From: Desulfobulbaceae bacterium
GTDB lineage: Bacteria; Desulfobacterota; Desulfobulbia; Desulfobulbales; Desulfobulbaceae
Length of the DNA: 13,004 nucleotides
Assembly (NCBI GenBank): GCA_011322715.1
Contig: DRLX01000484.1
Span: 1 to 13,004 of the forward strand
Direction of reading: 5' to 3'
Shown here: positions 1 to 7,079 of the stretch, piece after piece
Layout of the letters: every line of letters begins with the position of its first letter
Position numbering within the stretch: position 1 is the stretch's first letter
Notes under the pieces: generated by a model
What the model was told of the DNA's origin: nothing
Databases searched by the model: none
What the model saw: the letters and a program-made list of their open reading frames with translations, nothing else
Position numbers and translations under genes: made by a program

Positions 1-1082
<1,082 letters not shown>

Positions 1083-1119
1083 TTATTGTGAATTATCCGG
1101 TGTAAATTTGTTGTATGGG

Positions 1120-1157
1120 ACAGGCAGGGTGTGTATGCATCCTGTCTGTTTTTGTTT
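1120..1157 (+). terminator. Intrinsic terminator after acs
   Basis: A 9-bp stem (acaggcagg at 1120-1128 with cctgtctgt at 1141-1149, including one G-U pair) closes a 12-nt loop and runs into a T-rich tail at 1149-1157. It lies 38 nt after the acs stop and 32 nt before the next start codon. It probably ends or attenuates acs transcription; partial read-through into the downstream gene remains possible. Confidence 0.75.
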
Positions 1158-1188
1158 GTGCTCCATTCCTTAAAATTCGTAAATTGTA

Positions 1189-3114
1189 ATGGCTGCTGAT
1201 ATTCATTCCGTCGCACCCGAGGTCGTGGTTGAGTTCCTTTCGACCATTATGCCGTTTAATGAACTTGATACCGATGTTCTGCATGAGGTTGCCCGCCACG
1301 TACGGGTGGACTTTTTCCCCAAGGGGACACGACTGTTCACTGCCGGTGAAACCGAGGTAAATTTTCTCTATCTTATTCAGCAGGGCGGTGTGAAGTCGTT
1401 TCTGACCGATGACGAGGGTGAGGTAACGCTGAAGGATTACCGGGGTGAGGGTTCCTATATCGGTGCTTTGCCGATTATTCGCGGTACTAAGGCAAACCTT
1501 GATATCGAGATGGTGGAGGATACCTTTTGCTTTCTTCTCCCGCGTGAGGTTTTCCTGGACCTGATCAACAAGCAACCCGGTTTCGCCCAGTTTTACCTGA
1601 AAAGTTTTTCTGAAAAGATCGTTAATACCGCCTATACCGAGCTGCGTCGCCATCGTATGACACGGCGCGGGGATGAAGAGATGTATCTTTTCACAATGCA
1701 GGTCGGGGATATTATAAAGGCCGTCCCAAGAAAGATCAGTGCCACGGCAACTATCCAGGATGCTGCCCGGGCCATGGCCGAGTATCGCATCGGATCGCTC
1801 CTCATTCATGATCCGGATGATGATGAGCAAATAGTTGGTATTATCACCGATCGTGATCTGCGCAACAAGGTCATTGCCGCAGGCCTTGATTACCGGGAGC
1901 CGGTGAACCGGATTATGACCACCTCGGTGGCTACCGTTCTCTCCAAATCCACCTGTTTTGACGCCCTGCTCCAGATGATGACCACCGGTATCCATCACCT
2001 TGCGGTTGAACGAAAGGGCAGAATCATCGGCGTGGTCACCTCCCATGATATTATGCTTCTGCAGGGGACCTCTCCCTATTCTCTCTTTAAGGAGATCGGT
2101 AAACAGCGGACTATTCAAGGGTTGTATCCTCTGTCGCAGAAAATTCCCGATATTATCAGAAACCTGATCAAGGAGGGGGCCAAGGCCGGCAATATTGCCC
2201 GGATGATTTCCCTCTTGAATGATCAGATCCTTGAGAGGATGCTGACCCTTCTTGAAGATGAATTAGGTCCGCCGCCGGTAGCCTACTGCTGGCTGCTGAT
2301 GGGCAGTGAGGGGCGGCGTGAACAGACATTTAAGACCGACCAGGACAACGCAATTATCTATGCCGATCCCAAAGACGAGCAGGAGGCGCAGGCTGCCCAC
2401 GACTATTTTTCGACTTTTGCCGAAAAGGCAATCGATCACCTGGTCAACTGCGGCTATCCGCTCTGCCCCGGGGAAATTATGGCGAGAAATCCCAAGTGGT
2501 GTCAACCCGTATCCGTGTGGAAGGATTATTTTGCAGGCTGGATCGGCACGCCGGACCCGGAAGAACTGCTGCATGTGACCATTTTCTTTGATTTCCGACC
2601 CGGTTTCGGGAAAAGTGCGCTGGCGGATGATTTGAGAAAATATCTCAAAAAGCAGACCGAACGTCAGGAAATTTATCTGCTGCATCTTGCCCGGGAATGC
2701 ATGGCCGTCAAAGCGCCGCTTTCCTTTTTTAAGAGTTTTATCGTCAACAAAGACGGTGAACATCGAAACAAACTTGATCTCAAGACCAAAGGATTGACGC
2801 CATTTGTCAACTTTGCCCGGGTGCTGGCATTGAAGTACGGGATAAAAGAAACCAACACCCTGGCCCGGCTGCACGTCCTTTCCGAGGAGGGTCATATTTC
2901 CGAGGAGTTGTGGGCGACCGCCCATGATGCCTATGAAATGCAGATGCAACTGCGTCTTATTCATCAGCTGACCCAGATTGAAGAGGGGACCCTTCCGGAC
3001 AACTACATTGATCCGGCCCAGTTGTCTGATCTGGAGAAGAAAATGCTGAAAGAATCCTTTGAGGTCGTCGAGCGGCTGCATGCCGTCCTGCGCTCTCTTT
3101 TTCCGGTGGGGTAA
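1189..3114 (+). CDS. cNMP-binding-like / CBS pair / DUF294 nucleotidyltransferase signalling protein
   Basis: This 641-aa cytoplasmic protein has four recognisable parts. Residues about 15-145 form a cyclic-nucleotide-binding (Crp-like) fold. Residues about 175-292 hold two CBS motifs, ending in IITDRDLR (218-225) and GVVTSHDIM (281-289). Residues about 320-460 are a DUF294 putative nucleotidyltransferase with GSEGRRE (372-378) and TDQDNA (383-388), resembling the GlnD/KNTase metal site. Residues about 480-638 are the DUF294 C-terminal substrate-binding-like helices, with LDLKTKGLTPFVNFAR (529-544). Family members often sit beside acs and sodium:solute symporter genes and are presumed to regulate them; the target and modification are unknown. 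The phosphate-binding cassette of the cNMP domain looks degenerate (GSYIGALP...RGTKANLDI instead of GE...RxA), so cAMP binding is doubtful. ATG 1189 is the first possible start, because an in-frame TAA lies at 1180. No clear Shine-Dalgarno is visible. The exonuclease gene follows after 4 nt. Confidence 0.88.
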   Translation: MAADIHSVAPEVVVEFLSTIMPFNELDTDVLHEVARHVRVDFFPKGTRLFTAGETEVNFLYLIQQGGVKSFLTDDEGEVTLKDYRGEGSYIGALPIIRGTKANLDIEMVEDTFCFLLPREVFLDLINKQPGFAQFYLKSFSEKIVNTAYTELRRHRMTRRGDEEMYLFTMQVGDIIKAVPRKISATATIQDAARAMAEYRIGSLLIHDPDDDEQIVGIITDRDLRNKVIAAGLDYREPVNRIMTTSVATVLSKSTCFDALLQMMTTGIHHLAVERKGRIIGVVTSHDIMLLQGTSPYSLFKEIGKQRTIQGLYPLSQKIPDIIRNLIKEGAKAGNIARMISLLNDQILERMLTLLEDELGPPPVAYCWLLMGSEGRREQTFKTDQDNAIIYADPKDEQEAQAAHDYFSTFAEKAIDHLVNCGYPLCPGEIMARNPKWCQPVSVWKDYFAGWIGTPDPEELLHVTIFFDFRPGFGKSALADDLRKYLKKQTERQEIYLLHLARECMAVKAPLSFFKSFIVNKDGEHRNKLDLKTKGLTPFVNFARVLALKYGIKETNTLARLHVLSEEGHISEELWATAHDAYEMQMQLRLIHQLTQIEEGTLPDNYIDPAQLSDLEKKMLKESFEVVERLHAVLRSLFPVG

Positions 3115-3118
3115 GACG

Positions 3119-3835
3119 GTGTCGCTGCGTGATTTTTTCCCGGGGTTTCGAAAAATTCATCCCGCCCTGGCAAAAAACAGGGAACTCTTTAAAGACTTTA
3201 ACCAGGGCCGGTTGCTGACCGATTATCGGTTTGTTGTCTTTGATACGGAACTCACCGGACTGAACAAGAGAAAAGATGAGATTATTTCCATTGGCGCTGT
3301 CCGAATGGTCAACCTGCAGATCGAATTGAGTCAGACCTTTCATTGTTATATCCGTCCTAAAAATATCGACCCCAATGCAGCCACCCTTGTCCACAGAATA
3401 ACTCCGGAACAGCTTCGGGGAGCGCCGCCCATGGAAGAGGTGTTGCCCGATTTTCTTGATTTTTGCGGAGATGCCCTGCTGGTTGGTCATTTTGTCGGCA
3501 TTGATATGCATTTTCTGGGTAAGGCGACCCGCAGGCATCTTGGTGGCCTGATATCCAATCCCAGTGTGGATACCATGCGTCTTGCCAGGGGGTATAAAGA
3601 AGCCCGGTGCCGGGACCATTTCGGGGGCTGTGATCAATCGGAATCGTACAATCTGGATCTGTTAAGTGATGAATTCAATCTGCCCCGTTTTAAGCCCCAT
3701 GATGCGCTGGAAGATGCTCTGCAGACAGCTTATCTGTTTCTCTTTCTGGTCAAGAAACTTAAGCATGGCGGCATCAGGACTCTCAAGGAACTCTATCTTG
3801 CAGGGCGAATTCTCAGCCTGATGGGCAGAAGTTGA
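3119..3835 (+). CDS. DnaQ-like 3'-5' exonuclease (DEDDh family)
   Basis: A 238-aa exonuclease-domain protein related to the proofreading epsilon subunit of DNA polymerase III, but not the main DnaQ by context. All three exonuclease motifs are present: Exo I FDTELTGL (Asp42, Glu44), Exo II GHFVGIDMHFL (Asp129), and Exo III PHDALEDA (His194, Asp199), the DEDDh pattern. An extra N-terminal segment of about 35 residues precedes the core. I place the start at GTG 3119 rather than ATG 3059, because the ATG lies 56 nt inside the upstream gene, while GTG 3119 is preceded at 7-8 nt by a purine-rich ggtgggg that overlaps the end of that gene. The 4-nt gap implies co-transcription and probably translational coupling with the DUF294 protein. 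The physical link to an acetate locus is recurrent in this family, but its purpose is unknown. Candidate substrates range from DNA ends to small signalling nucleotides. Confidence 0.87.
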   Translation: MSLRDFFPGFRKIHPALAKNRELFKDFNQGRLLTDYRFVVFDTELTGLNKRKDEIISIGAVRMVNLQIELSQTFHCYIRPKNIDPNAATLVHRITPEQLRGAPPMEEVLPDFLDFCGDALLVGHFVGIDMHFLGKATRRHLGGLISNPSVDTMRLARGYKEARCRDHFGGCDQSESYNLDLLSDEFNLPRFKPHDALEDALQTAYLFLFLVKKLKHGGIRTLKELYLAGRILSLMGRS

Positions 3836-3950
3836 AATCAGCGACAGGTGCTGTGCCGGATGTTCGTTATTCCGATTATTTATGCGGAAGTGGATAATGA
3901 AAAATGCCCTATATGGCGGGTTTTTGCCTGTTTTTCAACCGGCTAAGTTC

Positions 3951-3979
3951 TTGACAGCAGCAAGGTGAACAGGTATACA
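3951..3979 (+). promoter_or_regulatory. Sigma-70-type promoter candidate for the symporter operon
   Basis: A perfect -35 hexamer ttgaca (3951-3956) is followed after exactly 17 nt by tataca (3974-3979), a partial -10 match. Transcription would begin near 3986 and give a leader of about 270 nt before the DUF4212 start. The -35 ttgaca forms an inverted repeat with tgtcaa at 3984-3989, bracketing the promoter as an operator might. Confidence 0.45.
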
Positions 3980-4031
3980 CACATGTCAAACTGAATGACC
4001 CTTCATCCATGCTCAATGCCGGTTGGAATCA

Positions 4032-4046
4032 TGGTTTTCGGCTTGC
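4032..4046 (+). promoter_or_regulatory. Possible sigma-54 promoter (-24/-12)
   Basis: TGG at 4032-4034 and TTGC at 4043-4046 are separated by 8 nt, giving the diagnostic GG-N10-GC spacing of RpoN promoters. The intervening bases (ttttcggc) do not match the usual CACG, so only the invariant positions support it. If real, transcription would start near 4058. The inverted repeats around and upstream could bind an enhancer-binding activator. Confidence 0.28.
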
Positions 4047-4257
4047 GAACAGGCAAAAATCGGAACATCATGTGCCTTGAATTGTCAGGGATGCCCCGGC
4101 ATTGATATGAAGAAACAGGATGGTGCGTTGTTGATTGCATCGGGGTGATATCGTTAATTTCTCCCCGCTGTTTGAAGGGATTGAGAAGTTTTGTAGAATT
4201 GTGAGACTATGGGACGGAACATTTGTGTTTCGTCGTACCAAGAAAGAGGAGGATTGT

Positions 4258-4512
4258 ATGAGTGAAAAAACGGAGTATTGGAGGGCAAATATTCGACTGG
4301 TTATGGGTTGTCTGGTCGTTTGGTTTATCGTCTCTTACGTTTGTGGCATTTTCCTTGCCCCGGCATTGAATCACATTCGTATTCTGGGCGGCTATCCGCT
4401 TGGATTCTGGTTTGCGCAACAGGGATCGATTTATGCCTTTGTCGTGCTCATCTTTTTCTACGCCTGGCGTATGAATCAGCTTGACCGTAAATTTGGCGTC
4501 CAGGAAGACTAA
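4258..4512 (+). CDS. DUF4212 small subunit of a sodium:solute symporter
   Basis: This 84-aa inner-membrane protein has two predicted transmembrane helices (about residues 13-34 and 50-72) and short charged ends. The central GYPLGFWFAQQGSIYAFV and the following WRMNQLDRKFGV are characteristic of DUF4212, the small partner encoded next to ActP-like sodium:solute symporters. Its molecular role is not established; assembly or regulation of the large subunit is assumed. The start at ATG 4258 is chosen over the in-frame ATG at 4135, because a strong Shine-Dalgarno (agaggagga, about 4245-4253) sits just upstream and the extra 41 residues do not resemble the family. The symporter start lies 11 nt after the stop, indicating a two-gene operon. 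Confidence 0.9.
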   Translation: MSEKTEYWRANIRLVMGCLVVWFIVSYVCGIFLAPALNHIRILGGYPLGFWFAQQGSIYAFVVLIFFYAWRMNQLDRKFGVQED

Positions 4513-4523
4513 AGGAGGAATCG

Positions 4524-6266
4524 ATGAGTTTACAATTAATGACCTATCTTGTTGTCGGGGCGACTTTTGCCCTGTATATTTTTATTGCCGTCAAGGCACG
4601 GGCCGCCACGACCGGCGAGTTTTATGTTGCCGGTAAAGGGGTTCATCCGGTCCTTAACGGTATGGCCACCGGTGCAGACTGGATGAGTGCGGCTTCATTT
4701 ATTTCCATGGCCGGTTTGATTGCCTTTAAGGGATATGATGCCTCGGTTTTTCTCATGGGCTGGACCGGCGGGTACTGTCTGCTGGCCATGCTGCTGGCCC
4801 CGTACTTACGTAAATATGGTAAATTTACCGTGCCGGAATTTATCGGTGACCGGTACTATTCCAATATCGCCCGCGTGGTGGCGGTTATCTGCCTGATCAC
4901 CGCATCGCTGACCTATGTTATCGGCCAGATGAAGGGCATCGGTGTTGCCTTTTCCCGTTTTCTGGAACTGCCGTTTGAAATGGGGCTGCTTGTCGGTATG
5001 ATCATCGTCTTTATCTATGCTGTTCTCGGCGGCATGAAAGGGGTTACCTATACCCAGATCGCCCAGTACTGCGTTCTTATCTTTGCCTATACGGTTCCTG
5101 CTATCTTTATTTCCCTGCAGCTTACCGGAACCGCCCTGCCGCAGCTTGGCCTGGGCGCCCATATGGGTGGGGATCCTAATAATATGTTTCTGCTCGATAA
5201 GATGGATAAGACCCTGGTTGATTTGGGTTTTGGGGCCTATACCATTCAGAAGGGGAGTACGCTTAATATCTTTTTGTACACCCTTTCCCTGATGATCGGC
5301 ACTGCCGGTCTGCCCCATGTTATCACCCGGTTCTTTACCGTACCCAAGGTCAAGGATGCCCGTTCTTCCGTTGGCTGGTCCCTGGTATTTATTGCCATTC
5401 TGTATACGACCGCTCCCGCTGTCGGTGCCATGGCCCGGTTGAACCTAATGGAGACCATTCATCCCACCACCGGCCCCAATGCCGGTCAGTGGCTTAAATA
5501 TGATGAGCGTCCCACCTGGTTTAAAAATTGGGAGAAAACCGGTCTGCTGAAGTTTGAAGACAAAAACGGCGACGGTCGGATTCAGTATGTAGGAAAGGCC
5601 AATAAAGAATTTCAGAACGAAATGGTCAAGGTGGACCGTGACATTATGGTTCTGGCCAATCCTGAAATTGCCAAACTGCCCAACTGGGTTATCGCTCTTG
5701 TTGCCGCCGGTGGTATTGCCGCTGCTCTGTCCACCGCCGCCGGTCTGCTCCTGGCCATTGCCTCCTCAATCTCCCATGACCTTTTGAAGGGTATCATTGC
5801 CCCGAACATGTCGGACAAGGGTGAGTTGCTGGCCAGTCGTATCGCCATGACAGGCGCTATCTGCGTGGCGGGATATTTTGGACTGCATCCCCCGGGATTC
5901 GCCGCCCAGGTTGTTGCCCTGGCCTTTGGTCTGGCTGCGTCCTCCATCTTCCCGGCCCTGATGATGGGTATCTTTGTGAAAAGAGTTAATAATATCGGTG
6001 CTGTTCTCGGTATGCTTTCCGGTCTGGGAATTACCCTGGTCTATATTTTCTGGTTCAAGGGCTGGTTCTTCATTCCCGGTACCGCCATGGCGCCCAATAA
6101 TCCGGCCCACTGGTTCCTGGGAATATCCCCCGAGGCATTCGGTGCCGTCGGCGCATTGTTGAATTTTGTCGTTGCCTATGTTATTTCCGGAATTACCCCG
6201 GCTCCGCCTGAACATATTCAACATCTCGTTGAAGATATCCGGGTTCCCGGTGTCGTTCGCAGGTAA
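4524..6266 (+). CDS. Sodium:solute symporter, ActP-like (DUF4212-associated subfamily)
   Basis: A 580-aa polytopic inner-membrane protein of the solute:sodium symporter (SSS) family, probably importing acetate or a related monocarboxylate with Na+. Family landmarks are ADWMSAASFISMAG (51-64) in an early helix, the GGMKGVTYTQ segment, STAAGLLLAIASSISHD (403-419) in a helix expected to line the sodium site, and the late FGLAASSIFPALMMGIFVKR. A hydrophilic insertion at about residues 311-386 separates helices and contains DKNGDGRI (346-353), resembling the first half of an EF-hand loop. The start has a good Shine-Dalgarno (aaaggagga) 4 nt before ATG 4524. The DUF4212 partner and nearby acs make acetate the best guess. 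E. coli-type ActP instead pairs with a DUF485 protein, so I do not assign the actP symbol. A strong terminator follows. Confidence 0.9.
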   Translation: MSLQLMTYLVVGATFALYIFIAVKARAATTGEFYVAGKGVHPVLNGMATGADWMSAASFISMAGLIAFKGYDASVFLMGWTGGYCLLAMLLAPYLRKYGKFTVPEFIGDRYYSNIARVVAVICLITASLTYVIGQMKGIGVAFSRFLELPFEMGLLVGMIIVFIYAVLGGMKGVTYTQIAQYCVLIFAYTVPAIFISLQLTGTALPQLGLGAHMGGDPNNMFLLDKMDKTLVDLGFGAYTIQKGSTLNIFLYTLSLMIGTAGLPHVITRFFTVPKVKDARSSVGWSLVFIAILYTTAPAVGAMARLNLMETIHPTTGPNAGQWLKYDERPTWFKNWEKTGLLKFEDKNGDGRIQYVGKANKEFQNEMVKVDRDIMVLANPEIAKLPNWVIALVAAGGIAAALSTAAGLLLAIASSISHDLLKGIIAPNMSDKGELLASRIAMTGAICVAGYFGLHPPGFAAQVVALAFGLAASSIFPALMMGIFVKRVNNIGAVLGMLSGLGITLVYIFWFKGWFFIPGTAMAPNNPAHWFLGISPEAFGAVGALLNFVVAYVISGITPAPPEHIQHLVEDIRVPGVVRR

Positions 6267-6312
6267 TATGTAGAATTGATCGGCGTATAGCCGTGCTTTT
6301 TACAGTGGTTGA

Positions 6313-6352
6313 GCGGTGTTTCCATCTATGGGTGGAAACACCGCTTTTTTTT
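6313..6352 (+). terminator. Strong intrinsic terminator after the symporter gene
   Basis: A 12-bp stem (gcggtgtttcca at 6313-6324 with tggaaacaccgc at 6333-6344) closes an 8-nt loop and is followed by eight T residues (6345-6352). It closes the symporter operon and separates it from the hydrolase/alaS genes. A much smaller cggc/gccg hairpin at 6281-6293, also followed by Ts, lies just before it. Confidence 0.93.
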
Positions 6353-6442
6353 GTTTTGCAGGCAGGAATTCGATCTGTTGGTCAAAGGCCTTTTTCTGTT
6401 GCAAAAAAGCCTGATGCCAGCTACATAGCCGGGTACTGTATT

Positions 6443-6470
6443 TTTTGTGATCAGTATTTTGTGATCAGTA
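6443..6470. repeat. Perfect 14-bp tandem repeat with TGATCA palindromes
   Basis: The unit ttttgtgatcagta occurs twice back to back (6443-6456 and 6457-6470). Each copy contains the palindrome tgatca, so the palindrome centres are 14 bp apart. The pair is bracketed by gggta (6431-6435) and taccc (6473-6477). It ends about 11 nt before the Shine-Dalgarno of the hydrolase gene, so it may be a paired operator or a recent slippage duplication. Confidence 0.75.
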
Positions 6471-6494
6471 ATTACCCCGAAGGAGAATGGGCCC

Positions 6495-7058
6495 ATGGAA
6501 AAAAAACAGTCCTTCTTGGATCCCGGGCAATGCTGCCTGTTTATCGTTGACCCGCAGGAACGACTCATGGCCCATATCCATGGGGCCGACCGGGTCATAA
6601 CAAATATCACCCTTATGATTCGGCTGGCCGAGGTGTTTTCCCTTCCAGTTCTCTGCTGCACGCAGTATAAAAAGGGTATCGGTCCGATTGTCCCTGAACT
6701 GGCGCAACTCCTGACCGGGGCGCCATGTCCGGACAAACTGCATTTTAACGCCCTGGCAAACCCTGAGGTCAGGCAGGAATTGGACAAATTGCCGCCCGAG
6801 ATCGACACCCTGCTTCTGTGCGGCGTGGAGACCCATATCTGTATTTATCAGACGGCCATGGGTGCATTACAGGCTGGGTACAAGGTACGGTGTATTGTTG
6901 ATGGTGTTTCTTCCAGGACCCCTGAAAATGACCGCTTCGGCAGACGACGCCTCAGTGAAATCGGGGTCGTGCCGGCTCCGGCGGAAATGATTATCTATGA
7001 ATTACTGCAACAGGCAGGCACATCGCAATTTAAGGCAATGCTGCCTTTTTTAAAATAA
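6495..7058 (+). CDS. Isochorismatase-family cysteine hydrolase
   Basis: A 187-aa cytoplasmic protein with the compact isochorismatase-like fold. The family catalytic triad appears complete: Asp19 in FIVDPQERL, Lys81 in PDKLHFNAL, and Cys116 in GVETHICIYQTA. The TQYKKGIGP loop and the ALQAGYKVRCIVDGVSSR segment are also typical of the YcaC/nicotinamidase-like branch. Actual substrates in this family include amides, carbamoyl groups and isochorismate; none can be assigned from sequence. No siderophore or phenazine genes are nearby, so true isochorismatase activity is unlikely. The start at ATG 6495 has an aggag Shine-Dalgarno at 6481-6485. The gene is followed after 21 nt by alaS and may share its transcript. 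A 14-bp tandem repeat lies immediately upstream. Confidence 0.88.
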   Translation: MEKKQSFLDPGQCCLFIVDPQERLMAHIHGADRVITNITLMIRLAEVFSLPVLCCTQYKKGIGPIVPELAQLLTGAPCPDKLHFNALANPEVRQELDKLPPEIDTLLLCGVETHICIYQTAMGALQAGYKVRCIVDGVSSRTPENDRFGRRRLSEIGVVPAPAEMIIYELLQQAGTSQFKAMLPFLK

Positions 7059-7079
7059 TTTCAGCACAACAATGTTTCC

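Larger units (their letters stand above)
3921..4059. repeat. Nested inverted repeats flanking a promoter candidate
   Basis: The outer arms are a perfect 12-bp inverted repeat: tttttgcctgtt at 3921-3932 and aacaggcaaaaa at 4048-4059. The inner arms are a perfect 8-bp inverted repeat: caaccggc at 3936-3943 and gccggttg at 4018-4025. The inner spacing is asymmetric (3 nt on the left, 22 nt on the right), so this is not one simple rod. The gaacagg motif recurs as a direct repeat at 3967-3973 and 4047-4053. These may be operator sites for a dimeric regulator or arms of a leader RNA. Confidence 0.6.
3836..4257. other. 422-nt non-coding regulatory stretch upstream of the symporter operon
   Basis: No convincing gene is seen here. 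The stretch holds two nested inverted repeats (3921-3932 with 4048-4059; 3936-3943 with 4018-4025), a sigma-70-type promoter candidate at 3951-3979, a sigma-54-spaced element at 4032-4046, and a second weaker sigma-70-like pair at 4172-4199 (ttgaag, 16 nt, tagaat). A small cgggg/ccccg hairpin can form at 4141-4167. The density of signals suggests the DUF4212/symporter operon is independently controlled, separate from acs and the DUF294 gene. Confidence 0.6.

Noticed and set aside
1093..2118. Long open frame on the minus strand opposite the DUF294 protein
   Set aside because: It is antisense to a clearly recognisable multidomain protein and shows no family motif; a coding shadow.
3059..3118. 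Exonuclease start at ATG 3059
   Set aside because: It would lie 56 nt inside the upstream coding region without a ribosome site, whereas GTG 3119 has a ggtgggg site and a normal operon spacing.
3900..3926. Terminator after the exonuclease gene
   Set aside because: Only 3-4 bp of stem (gcc/ggc or ccc/ggg) can form before the T-run at 3921; too weak to call.
4135..4257. N-terminal extension of the DUF4212 protein from ATG 4135
   Set aside because: The extra residues do not look like the family, and a strong Shine-Dalgarno sits directly before ATG 4258.
6399..6427. Promoter ttgcaa - 17 nt - tacata upstream of the hydrolase
   Set aside because: The -10 matches only about half of consensus, which is insufficient to list as a feature.
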